Source of the DNA: Methanothrix harundinacea
GTDB lineage: Archaea; Halobacteriota; Methanosarcinia; Methanotrichales; Methanotrichaceae
Length of the DNA: 64,000 bases
Direction of reading: 5' to 3'
Assembly: GCA_002502785.1 (NCBI GenBank)
Contig: DAQG01000124.1
Span: 10,363 to 74,362 of the forward strand
Made by a program: the position numbers and the translations under genes. Within the stretch, counting starts at the first letter, position 1. Each line of letters begins with the position of its first letter. A model generated the notes under the pieces. That model was not told the DNA's origin and did no database searches. It saw only the letters and a program-made list of their open reading frames with translations. This document shows positions 27,766-36,218 of this stretch, one piece after another.

Positions 27766-28599
27766 TCATCTCCAAACTGCAGGTTTTACTAGACCGTCTT
27801 GGATCACCATGTACTTGTAATCTTCACAGGGGCTCTTGTTCCAGGAGCCGACGTTCGCAACCCTGTGTTCTTCGTCGACGAAGGGCATGTGAGTGTGCCC
27901 AAAGATCAGAAACTCGTCGATTTCCATTCCCATGTAAACGGCTCTGGACCTTGATTTTGCGAGGTTGTCTATGGTGAGGGCCGCTTTATGGCGGCCATAG
28001 AGCCTCTCGTCAGGTCCTTCCATCATGGATTCGAACGCTTTATTTAAATCCGATGGAACCCTTTGAAGCCTCTCCAGGATCGACTTTGAGCTCTGGATCG
28101 TATCCCAAAGTTTGCTGGCGGCGTTCCCCGTATCATCGCCCGCAAGACAAAGGTGCTCGGCAAAGCACTTGTAAGAGGTCAGAGACTTGTAGTAAGGGTT
28201 GGCGAGGACCTCCAGCTGGTAGCCGTGAGTGAAGAAAAATTTCTTACCCCCTTCCTGAAGTTTGACGTGCTCTGCGACGTTCTTGAAGGGGAATCGCTCG
28301 GATAACGTCTCTTTGAGCTTCAGCATGTAGTAGTCGTGGTTGCCAACGACGTAATGCACCTTCACGTCGTCCTTGAAGCTCGTGAGGACCGAGACAACAT
28401 CCTCCATCTCCATCAGCGCTTTTGCGAAGTCGCGCCTCCAAAAATCGATCAGATCTCCGAGGATGACCAGATCTCCCCCTTCGCTAAGCTGATTGTCTTT
28501 TACGGAATTGAGAAACTCGAGGAACTCCCTGTCGTCTTTTTCCACTTTTGTATCTTTCGACTTTTCTGCTAGATGGACATCGGATATCACAACTATCAT
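27766..28599 (-). CDS. Calcineurin-like metallophosphoesterase
   Basis: The 277 residues contain the full set of metal ligands of the family: SDVHLAE, ILGDLIDFW, VVGNHDYYML, FFTHGYQLE and FGHTHMPFV. The GDLIDFW element and large central insert resemble UDP-2,3-diacylglucosamine hydrolase-type enzymes and their archaeal relatives, but archaea make no lipid A, so the substrate is unknown. A TAAATATG element (28636-28629, minus) sits at a distance expected for a leaderless or short-leader transcript. Confidence 0.88.
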   Translation of the reverse strand: MIVVISDVHLAEKSKDTKVEKDDREFLEFLNSVKDNQLSEGGDLVILGDLIDFWRRDFAKALMEMEDVVSVLTSFKDDVKVHYVVGNHDYYMLKLKETLSERFPFKNVAEHVKLQEGGKKFFFTHGYQLEVLANPYYKSLTSYKCFAEHLCLAGDDTGNAASKLWDTIQSSKSILERLQRVPSDLNKAFESMMEGPDERLYGRHKAALTIDNLAKSRSRAVYMGMEIDEFLIFGHTHMPFVDEEHRVANVGSWNKSPCEDYKYMVIQDGLVKPAVWR

Positions 28600-28735
28600 A
28601 TAAATCCCTGGGAATTATGGAATTTTCACATATTTAACTTCTCCTCAACTCTCCACGTGGAACCCACAGATTACAGATTCATCATCCCCTTTCGCAGACC
28701 CATTTCTGCCAACCCTTCAATCAAATCTGGACGGT

Positions 28736-30655
28736 CTATACCCTCCCGTAGTTGCTGGGGACCACAAACGAGGTCCAGGCACCGGCGACAACGTCTTTGA
28801 GGTTGTCGAATCCATGAAGCTCCTCCACATAGTCTCCGCTGAAGGGGAACTGGAAGTCCGCCTGCTTATCGTGATCCGTGAAGTTGAGGGCCACCAGGCT
28901 GAAGTGGTTCTCATCCTCTCTTGAAAAGATCAGGACGCCCTTGGACTGGTAACGGTCGCGATCGTTGTAGAAGATGTGTTTACCGCGCTGGAACTGGGGC
29001 TGGTGACGCATCTTGATCAGCCTCCGGACGAGGGATACCATCCTCTTTCCTATGGGATCGTAGAAGTAGTCCCAGCGGACCGGCCTGAACATCACCACTC
29101 TTCCCATGCCCTTTTCGGGGATGAAGTAGTTCTCCCCGAACTCCTGACCCTGCCATAGCATCGGAACCCCCTTGGCGGCGAAGATCCCGATCAGATAAGG
29201 CTGGACCTTGTACCAGAAGCTGCGGTCCCCGTCTTTCAAGACCAAAAGGTCAGACTCCAATCGGTTGCAGAGGTTTTCGTCCCAATCTCTGATCTGCTTT
29301 AGGACGAGGTCTATCCCCTGGGGAACGGTGCCAAAGTTGCAGACGAGACGGGAATGGTCGTGGTTCTCAAGATACTGGAGGGCTGTCTTCTTGATCTTCT
29401 CGCCGTTGGATTCTACCTCGACAGGATAGTCCATGAGACCGAGCCTGAACCCAAGAGCCGTCAACCAATCCATTTCCCCATGGGCCACCTTATTGACCGC
29501 TTCCAAGGTCTCGTTCTGCCAGGTGCAGTTACTGTAGGTCTCGCGAAGAGTCTCTTTCGGGCCTTCTAGCTGCTCAGCACACTGGATTATGTTTATCGAC
29601 TAGCCGTCGAAGAACCTCTGCCAGTGGTCAGATGATCCCATCTTCGACTTGATCATCTGGTGGGTCTCGTAGACGAGGCTCGCATAACCCTTGCCAACGG
29701 CGCCGTCCCAGTAGTTAGGGACGCAGTCGTACCTGAACCCGTCTGCGTGGTAGACGTCCAGCCAGTGGTGGTTGACGGTGAAGAAGAAGTCCCTGGTGAA
29801 TTCCCGGTTGAAGTCGGTGCTCTGGCCGAAGTAATCCTTTGCAAAGGGGCCCATGAAGGGGTTTCCGTGGTATTCGAGCTTTCTGTAGAGGTAGCTGTAA
29901 GGGAAGAGGTCGCTTGTGTGGCCGTAGACGACGTCGAGGATCACCGCGATCCCTCTTTGATGAGCCGCGTCGATGAACCTCTGCATGTCGCGCCTCTTGC
30001 CGAACCTCTCATCGACACCGAAGTAGCCGATGGGCAGAAATCCCCAATCCACGATGTTGGAGACGTTGGTGACCGGCATCACCTCGATGCAGTTTATGCC
30101 CAGATCCCACAGGTAGTCGAGCCTCTCGATGGCGTCGTCGATACATCCTCCAAACTCGTTGATCATCAGCTCGTAGATTACAAGCTCTTCGAGGGGGGGC
30201 GTCTTCCACTCCTTCTCGTAATCGTTCCACTTCCACTTGTAGAGCCGTTCGTACCCCTTTGTGATGGCCGAGAGCTTTCCGACCCCAAACTCTCTAGCGA
30301 AGGGATCGACGATCCAGTCGATCGGGTCTTGCAGTCTTGGGTTCTCCAGGTAGTACCTGTAGACGTACCTGCCGTCGTCTCCCCAGTGAGAGTCTGGATG
30401 GCGATCTATGGAATCTGGATCGATCTTTACCTCTGCTGACCAGAGCTCGCCGTAATCGGAATCCTCCGACTGGCTCATCTCGAACTTCATCGGCTGTACG
30501 TCCTGAATGAACTGATCTTTTTCGTGGATTATCTTGACGAAGAGCCGGTTTTCGTCCCTGGCCGATACCCAGGGCAAGATTATATCAAAATCGATCACCT
30601 CTGGCGAGGTCCCTTTAGATCTGGCACCCAGCTTATCCAGCGGCAAGAGTTTCAT
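28736..30655 (-). pseudogene. GH13 alpha-amylase/branching-type enzyme split by an in-frame TAG
   Basis: A 639-codon frame from ATG 30655 (GGAGGGGTGA ahead of it) to TAG 28738 is interrupted once, by TAG at 29602-29600. Before it lie an N-terminal beta domain and a TIM barrel with DVVYGHTSD and the nucleophile motif GFRYDCVPNY. Nine codons after the TAG, in the same frame, is the general acid in IIQCAEQLEGP, then YLENHDHSRL and a C-terminal beta domain ending at the second stop. The two halves therefore belong to one gene and the break separates the catalytic residues. A nonsense mutation is the plain reading; suppression (for example pyrrolysine) is conceivable but no local support is seen. 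Role presumably glycogen metabolism. Confidence 0.85.
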
Positions 30656-31037
30656 CGTTCACCCCTCCTGAAATCCTCCTATCAAAGCACAAACTTTCCG
30701 TCTGTCCTGCCTCAATCTGGTGGATGATCTCGGGATAATGTATCAACCTGTGCAGATTTTCAAAGTTGGAATCTGGCATTCGACCTATTATTCAAACTCA
30801 AATGCTATAGATCTGTCCGAGATCTTCCCCGCAAATCAGTTTTAATTTATGGGGTTTCCAGGAATAAGTAAGTTTTCACATATTTAGGCAGTAAATCCAA
30901 GACCAAAAGTTCTGGTCCATCCAAGTTGGATGACGTGACAGGAGCTTCAATCGTTGGAGCCGCCAAAAAAATCCCAGATACCATCGGGACGCCTTCCTGG
31001 AATAGGTTGATCTATCGGGAAGGTAACCCCTCATCCG
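30656..31037. other. 382-bp intergenic region between divergent genes
   Basis: No convincing gene. It must hold the promoters of the GH13 gene (minus) and the transporter-like gene (plus). A 14-bp element TTTTCACATATTTA at 30873-30886 also occurs at 28623-28636, where it forms the likely promoter of the phosphoesterase gene. A plus-strand frame from 30926 is a shadow of the transporter gene. Confidence 0.5.
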
Positions 31038-31973
31038 ATGATCGATCTCTTCCTCAGGGTGCTGGAGTTCGCAGCTCCGATACTGGCCATGATAGGCATT
31101 GGCCTCTTCGGAGCCGGCGTCCTGACGGAGATGGGGCTGATGGAGGGCCTAAACAGGATCGCAAGACCGATCTTCTCCTTCACGAAACTTCCCGACGCCT
31201 GTGCTTCGGCCTTCGTCGTATCGGTGGGGTCGGCGGTGGCGGCCAACGGGATGGTGGCGAGGTTCAGGGACGAGGGGTGCCTGGAGGAAAAGGAGGTGAT
31301 CCTCTGCGCCATCATGAACAGCATACCCGTCTACTTCAGGGAGCTGTTCACCTACCAGATACCGATCGTTCTTCCGGCCCTGGGTCTGGTGGTAGGGGGG
31401 TTTTACGCTCTTGTTTTCATAATCACGGCCTTGGTCAAAATTTTGGCGGTGGTGGTCCTGAGCAGGATCTTTCTCAAGGAAGGGACTTGCCGAGTTCCAG
31501 AAAGCGTTCATCGGGAGAGGGTCGCCTTCAGAGCCGCTGTGATCAGATCTTTCCGGCGGGAGAGGAGGCTATTTTTCAAGATCGCAGCCATCTACATCGC
31601 CATGACGACCCTCGTCTTCGCGCTCAGGGATCGGGGGGCCTTCGATGCCTTCAGCGTCCTGCCCCTGGCTGAGATCTTCGGCATCCCGCCGGAGAGCATC
31701 GTCCCCCTGACGACTTACGTTGCAAGCCCCATCGTCGGCATATCCCTCCTCGGACCGATGATCCACAGCAACGGGATTTCAGCCGTCCAGGCGATGATCG
31801 TCCTGATGCTGGGTAGCATGTTCATGCTCCCCTTCTTCGCCGTCAGGAGCCTTCTTCCCCGTTATGTGGGGCTTTTTGGGCCGCGCCTTGGGGTCGGCAT
31901 CGTGGTCTTCTCGACGGGTATGAGCATTCTCGTGAGGTTTGTGATCCTTCTGGTCTTGCTGGCCTTAGGCTGA
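31038..31973 (+). CDS. Nucleoside-recognition (Gate) domain membrane protein
   Basis: Polytopic protein of 311 residues with about eight hydrophobic segments. It has the duplicated Gate-type layout: an N-terminal half with AAPILAMIGIGLFGAGVLTEMG and SVGSAVAANGMVARF, and a C-terminal half with IVPLTTYVASPIVGISLLGPMI and VLMLGSMFMLPFF. Some members take part in nucleoside or spore-related transport in bacteria; in methanogens the substrate is unknown. A basic cytosolic loop (HRERVAFRAAVIRSFRRERR) separates the halves. Convergent with yjbQ. Confidence 0.8.
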   Translation: MIDLFLRVLEFAAPILAMIGIGLFGAGVLTEMGLMEGLNRIARPIFSFTKLPDACASAFVVSVGSAVAANGMVARFRDEGCLEEKEVILCAIMNSIPVYFRELFTYQIPIVLPALGLVVGGFYALVFIITALVKILAVVVLSRIFLKEGTCRVPESVHRERVAFRAAVIRSFRRERRLFFKIAAIYIAMTTLVFALRDRGAFDAFSVLPLAEIFGIPPESIVPLTTYVASPIVGISLLGPMIHSNGISAVQAMIVLMLGSMFMLPFFAVRSLLPRYVGLFGPRLGVGIVVFSTGMSILVRFVILLVLLALG

Positions 31974-32026
31974 TGAAGGCGACTCCGTCTTTTCGAGATC
32001 AAAAGTGGCCTCGCTCGATGATAATT

Positions 32027-32443
32027 TCATTCGCCCATTATCTGGACGACGACCCTCCTGTACCGGGGCCTGTTGTCCAGGTCCAGAAATACTATCTGCT
32101 GCCATGTGCCAAGCATCAGCTTTCCGTCGGAGAATGGGACGGTGAGGCTCGGGCCGATCATCGAGGCCCGGACGTGGGAGTGGCCGTTGCCGTCGCCCCA
32201 CCTCTCGTTGTGGGCGTACTCAACGTTCCTGGGAGCTATCCTCTCCAGGGCGTCTTTCATGTCCTCCACGAGGCCCGGCTCGTACTCGATGGTGGTGACG
32301 GCACCGGTGGCGCCTGAGACGAAGATGACGGCAACTCCGGCAAGAAGCCCCGACCTCTCGACGGCGGCGGTCACCTTCGCAGTAAGATCAGTCATCTCGG
32401 CGTTTCCTTTGGTCTGAAAGTCGATGTGTTCGGTCACGATCAA
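32027..32443 (-). CDS. YjbQ/UPF0047 family protein
   Basis: Small conserved enzyme-like protein of 138 residues; relatives have weak thiamine-phosphate-synthase activity in vitro and unknown cell role. The hallmark HNERWGDGNGHSHVRAS, with His/Asp/His metal-site residues, is intact, as are VSGATGAVTTIEYEPGL and LGTWQQIVFLDLDNRPR. The frame opens at GTG 32452, but that GTG is itself part of a perfect GGAGGTG ribosome site, and TTG 32443 lies 6 nt after it, so TTG is the likely start. Confidence 0.88.
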   Translation of the reverse strand: MIVTEHIDFQTKGNAEMTDLTAKVTAAVERSGLLAGVAVIFVSGATGAVTTIEYEPGLVEDMKDALERIAPRNVEYAHNERWGDGNGHSHVRASMIGPSLTVPFSDGKLMLGTWQQIVFLDLDNRPRYRRVVVQIMGE

Positions 32444-32639
32444 GGAGAGCACCTCCGGTTTGAAGACAAGATCTGTGCGTCATAACATATTTTCTTGGTC
32501 ACCCTTGATCAAACTTTGCAGAGGAAAGGCCGAATGCGCGAAGTACAATGCTGAACCGCAGACTTCCAGCCGATCGACCAAACACCTCCGGCATCCGAGC
32601 CAAAATTTTTGTACCATCAGTTAGATACACTCCAGCGAG

Positions 32640-33464
32640 GTGTCCATCTTGAAACCCTTTGGATTGGCGGCCTGTATGTTGTTGTTCGTCCTCGTCTTTG
32701 GAATGCCCATCGTATATTCCATCGATCCTCCAGATGACGGTTTTGAATACAGCTCCGAGGACGTATCCCAGTTCACCGACTTCTTCACGATGGATGCTCC
32801 GGCTACCAGCAGCGAGGTGGAGAGCTACAACCCATCGGGACGAGAGCCGTCATCGGTCTATTTCGGCGATCGGTCCACATCCTACTACACCTACCAGTCC
32901 ACCTATTCTGGAACAAACTCTCTCTGGATCATGGGGTCATCGAGCTGGGCCCAGCGGGTGATCTGCCCCCTCGGAGCATATCTATCGCTCCTCGCCTATT
33001 CCTCCAGCGGCGGGAGGGCCGACTTCTACGAGATATACCCCGACGGAGGGGTCCTTCGCAAGTCCTACTCCTTCTATCCTGGGTACAGCAGGCTCATCTT
33101 CGAGGCCGATGAAGTTGGGAGACACATTTTGATTTTCGCTTTGAACAACCAGCCGAGCAACGTTGTGATCGTGGACGTCAGCGGCGGAGGCTGGCCCCCA
33201 TCGCCTGGGCCTGGTCCCTCTCCATGGCCCTCGGCCGGATCTGCTAGGGTGATCTTCAGCTCCAGCTGGCTTAGAGGCTACAGCGTCTTCGTCGACGGAT
33301 CTTACGTCGGCGGCGACGGCCAAGGAGGTGATCCCCTCGACGGTACCTACAGCCTGAACGTCGCCGGAAACCAGTATCACACCCTGGAGATCTCCTCCGG
33401 TGACCAGACCTACTCCGAAGAGGGGACCTTCCTGACAGGCTACACCTACAGGCTCTCAATATAG
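32640..33464 (+). CDS. Secreted protein with proline-rich linker and PEGA-like C-terminal domain
   Basis: Unrecognised. The 274 residues start at GTG 32640 with a signal peptide (ACMLLFVLVFGMPIVYS). There follow an acidic, Ser/Tyr-rich region, a beta-rich domain around 90-180, a linker of Pro/Ser/Gly (PPSPGPGPSPWPS, about residues 189-201) and a C-terminal domain with YSVFVDGSYVGGDGQGG…GTYSLNVAGNQYHTLEI, resembling PEGA-type surface domains. It stands alone between a minus-strand gene and a binding-protein gene. Probably exposed on the cell surface. Confidence 0.7.
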   Translation: MSILKPFGLAACMLLFVLVFGMPIVYSIDPPDDGFEYSSEDVSQFTDFFTMDAPATSSEVESYNPSGREPSSVYFGDRSTSYYTYQSTYSGTNSLWIMGSSSWAQRVICPLGAYLSLLAYSSSGGRADFYEIYPDGGVLRKSYSFYPGYSRLIFEADEVGRHILIFALNNQPSNVVIVDVSGGGWPPSPGPGPSPWPSAGSARVIFSSSWLRGYSVFVDGSYVGGDGQGGDPLDGTYSLNVAGNQYHTLEISSGDQTYSEEGTFLTGYTYRLSI

Positions 33465-33576
33465 TCGGGGTTGGCAGCGGCGGCCGATCTTTTGCCGCCT
33501 ATCTCTTTTCTTTATTTTAACGAAATTCGATGCCAGAAGGCCGCGACTAAACAATACAACTTGATTTGTCCAAAAC

Positions 33577-33618
33577 TTATTTAACTACATTAAAACAAGT
33601 AAGCTTTGATTAAAACAA
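33577..33618 (+). promoter_or_regulatory. TATA-like element with two 10-bp direct repeats
   Basis: An A/T-rich CTTATTTAAC (33577-33586) lies 60 nt before the binding-protein start. Two perfect copies of ATTAAAACAA (33589-33598 and 33609-33618), spaced exactly 20 bp, follow between it and the gene. Two copies on one helix face downstream of a TATA box is a plausible repressor site, perhaps metal-responsive given the gene. Confidence 0.45.
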
Positions 33619-33643
33619 ATGAATTTGTAGATGGTGTTTCAAG

Positions 33644-34687
33644 ATGCTGAGAATCCTAATGATCTTTCTTGCTCTGGCGCTCCTGTCAGGGACATCCATT
33701 TCGCAAGTAGATGACTCTGACCAGCTGGTGTCCATCACCGACGAGGAGGAAAGAGCGGTCGCCGTTCCCCTCTCTCCTGAAAAGATCGTTTGTCTAACCC
33801 CCGCCGCGGCAGAGGTGATATACGCCCTCGGCGAGTCCCATCGATTGGTGGCTCTATCCGAGGACTGCACTATGCCTCCGGCTTTAACGGAGAAGGAGAG
33901 CATCGGCGAGTCCGGTCGCGAGGCGGACGTCGAGAGGATCCTGGAGTTGGACCCAGACCTGGTCATAGCAAAGACGGGAAGCCTCTTTCCGGAAGATTAC
34001 GAGGAGCAACTCACAAGTTACGGGATTCCCGTCCTCAGGTACCGGGTGCTTCACATCGACTCTCTGGTGCCGATGATCGAGGACTTTGGCATCGTATTGG
34101 AGAGGCAAGAAGAGGCCAGTGAGATGAGCGAATACATCGGCGGATACTACGACCTCGTCCTGAACAGGACCGCCGGAATTCAGGAAATCGAGAGACCAAG
34201 GGTCTACTTCATGTCGATGGGTCACTTCGACTGGACCGCAAGCTCTGCATCCACGGGCCACGAGAGGATCGTTGAGGCTGACGGAGATAACATCGCAGAG
34301 GATCTGGAGGGGAAGGTTCCCCACGTGGACATGGAGTGGGTAATAGAGCAGAACCCCGAGATTATAGTCTACTCGATGCCCACATCCCAGTACGAGGGCG
34401 CTACCCCCACTCTCGAGGAGATGGGGCAAAAGAGGGACGAGATCATGAGCCTTCCGGGCTTTGACCAGATCGACGCCGTGAAGGCAGGCAATGTCTACGT
34501 CGTGGACATAAACATGGCCAGCGGCCTGGCGGAGGTCGTGAACATGCTCTACTACGCGCAATGGTTCCACTCCGACCTCTTCGAGGATGTGGATCCGAGG
34601 GCCGTCCACGAGGAGATTTACGAGAAGTATTTCCACATGGATATCGAGGGGATCTGCCAGGTATATCCCGAAATTGTGGAGGCCTGA
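33644..34687 (+). CDS. Metal-chelate/cobalamin-type ABC transporter substrate-binding protein
   Basis: Class III periplasmic-binding fold (BtuF/FepB-like), 347 residues. A signal peptide (LMIFLALALLSGTSIS) without a lipobox Cys precedes the N-lobe KIVCLTPAAAEVIYALGE, which is typical of the family, ERILELDPDLVIAKTG, and the long linking helix. The C-lobe contains EWVIEQNPEIIVYS and DAVKAGNVYVVDINMASG. Substrates in this group are ferric siderophores, haem or B12. No permease or ATPase gene is next to it, so it works with a transporter elsewhere or is an orphan sensor. It may be controlled through the direct repeats just upstream. Confidence 0.87.
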   Translation: MLRILMIFLALALLSGTSISQVDDSDQLVSITDEEERAVAVPLSPEKIVCLTPAAAEVIYALGESHRLVALSEDCTMPPALTEKESIGESGREADVERILELDPDLVIAKTGSLFPEDYEEQLTSYGIPVLRYRVLHIDSLVPMIEDFGIVLERQEEASEMSEYIGGYYDLVLNRTAGIQEIERPRVYFMSMGHFDWTASSASTGHERIVEADGDNIAEDLEGKVPHVDMEWVIEQNPEIIVYSMPTSQYEGATPTLEEMGQKRDEIMSLPGFDQIDAVKAGNVYVVDINMASGLAEVVNMLYYAQWFHSDLFEDVDPRAVHEEIYEKYFHMDIEGICQVYPEIVEA

Positions 34688-34729
34688 AAGCGCATCTTAT
34701 AACTAGCCAGCCTGAGAAAGGCGGTGTCC

Positions 34730-35716
34730 ATGGTCTCCGGCATGAGGTTGAAGGGCTGGATCGAACTAGACGGGCGCCGCCTCTCTGACGACGAAGTTGA
34801 AAAACTGATCGAAGAGAGGCCTGGTAGCATTTCCAGCTTCGGAGGCGAGTTCTTCCTTCGCTGGGACGGCTGCACGGCTCGTGACCATTTCGGGATAATC
34901 CCCGGCGATTGCTCCGCAGGATCCATAGTCTGCGACGGTGAGGTCGTCGGAGCCGTCGATCGCCGGCCGCCCGAGTTGGGCCTTGCCCAGGCGATCGAGA
35001 CCGCAGTCCGTCTTCGAAGCGACGAGGGGGTCGTCGCCCTCTCCGGCGGTGTCGACTCTGCCCTCGTTGCGACTCTTGCCAAAAGAGAGTGCGTCGTGGT
35101 GGGGATTGAAGGGACCACCGACCTGAAGCGGGCAAGGGAGGTCGCCGACGTTCTCGATCTACAGCTGGAGACGGCGACGATCGACCCCGGAAGAATCGAA
35201 GGTGCCCTCGCCGAGGTCCTGGCGGTCATCCCGAGGCCCAACCCCGTCGACGCCTCCATAGCCGCCACCCTCTACTTCGTGGCGGAGTGGGCAGGAGAAC
35301 ACGGATACGAGAGGGTCCTGGCGGGACAGGGGGCGGACGAGCTATTCGGCGGCTACGCCCGGTACCTTGAGACCGATACCCTTGGCCAGGACCTGGTGCG
35401 GGACTTTTTGGGGCTTGCAATTCAGGCGGCGCGGGATCAGGCTGTCGCCGGACTTTTCGGGGCCTACTTTTCCCTTCCCTATCTGGACGTGAGGGTGGTT
35501 AGGGCCGCCATGGCGATACCTCCCGAGGAGAAGGTCAAGGACGGCATCCGCAAAAGGCCACTGCGGGTGGTGGCGGCTCGGCACATGCCGAACGACGTCG
35601 CCTATCGCGAGAAGAAGGCGATGCAGTACGGTTCGGGGGTGATGCGGGAGATGAAGAGGCTCGCGAGGAAGAAGGGGTATGGAAAAGTGAGCGACTTTCT
35701 GAAGGAGATCGGATGA
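34730..35716 (+). CDS. Asparagine-synthetase-like protein lacking the glutaminase catalytic Cys
   Basis: ATP-pyrophosphatase family member, 328 residues. The synthetase domain is clear: the PP-loop VVALSGGVDSALVATLAK, GQGADELFGGYARY, FSLPYLDVRVVRAAMAIPPEEK, KRPLRVVAA and YREKKAMQYGSG. The N-terminal 90 residues keep only a shrunken version of the class II amidotransferase region (GEFFLRWDG, ARDHFGIIPG) with no N-terminal Cys, so it cannot use glutamine in the usual way. It may take free ammonia or modify another carboxylate. I start at ATG 34730, about 28 nt from a CTTATAAC TATA element; GTG 34724 and ATG 34742 are alternatives. Confidence 0.83.
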   Translation: MVSGMRLKGWIELDGRRLSDDEVEKLIEERPGSISSFGGEFFLRWDGCTARDHFGIIPGDCSAGSIVCDGEVVGAVDRRPPELGLAQAIETAVRLRSDEGVVALSGGVDSALVATLAKRECVVVGIEGTTDLKRAREVADVLDLQLETATIDPGRIEGALAEVLAVIPRPNPVDASIAATLYFVAEWAGEHGYERVLAGQGADELFGGYARYLETDTLGQDLVRDFLGLAIQAARDQAVAGLFGAYFSLPYLDVRVVRAAMAIPPEEKVKDGIRKRPLRVVAARHMPNDVAYREKKAMQYGSGVMREMKRLARKKGYGKVSDFLKEIG

Positions 35717-35783
35717 AAGACGGTCCACCACATCCTTTTTCAACGGAAAGAGCGTATTTCGAATAAAAAAGGATGGGTAGGTT

Positions 35784-36218
35784 TTGTCTCTGGTTCAGGA
35801 ACTCAGGCCCGGAAGGCTTTTTCTTTGCAGGCTCGATCACAACTCTGAGATCGTGGCCTCGATCACGTTCCTAGCCAAGGCTCTGGGAATCGAGACTGCG
35901 GCCGTCAGCGCCATAGGGGCGCTCCAGAGAGCAGAGATCGGCTACTACGACCAGGAGACCCACGAGTACAAGACGATCGAGGTCAGCCATCCAACGGAGA
36001 TATCAAGCCTCACCGGAAACCTCTCCATCAGGGAAGGAGTGCCCTTCCTCCATGCCCATGCGACCCTGGCGGATTCTGACGGAAATTTATTGGGCGGCCA
36101 CCTTCAGAGCGGAACGGTCTTTGCGGCCGAGGTGTACATTCGGGAGCTTCTGGGACGGCCGCTGGTTAGAAGGCACGATCCAACTACGGATCTCTATCTT
36201 TGGAGTGAAACCGATTGA
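35784..36218 (+). CDS. PPC-domain (DUF296) protein, possible DNA-binding regulator
   Basis: The 144-residue product is a single PPC domain: [38 protein letters not shown], and the metal-binding [20 protein letters not shown] with its HxH…H ligands. Plant versions are part of AT-hook proteins; archaeal stand-alone forms make trimers of unclear role. The start is TTG 35784. Its stop overlaps the DP2 start (TTGA), so the two are translationally coupled, an association that may mean a DNA-related function. Confidence 0.88.
   Translation: MSLVQELRPGRLFLCRLDHNSEIVASITFLAKALGIETAAVSAIGALQRAEIGYYDQETHEYKTIEVSHPTEISSLTGNLSIREGVPFLHAHATLADSDGNLLGGHLQSGTVFAAEVYIRELLGRPLVRRHDPTTDLYLWSETD

Noticed and set aside
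30926..31672. 248-codon plus-strand frame starting before the Gate-domain gene
   Set aside because: Shadow frame with Arg/Gly/Asp-rich low-information sequence overlapping the true membrane protein.
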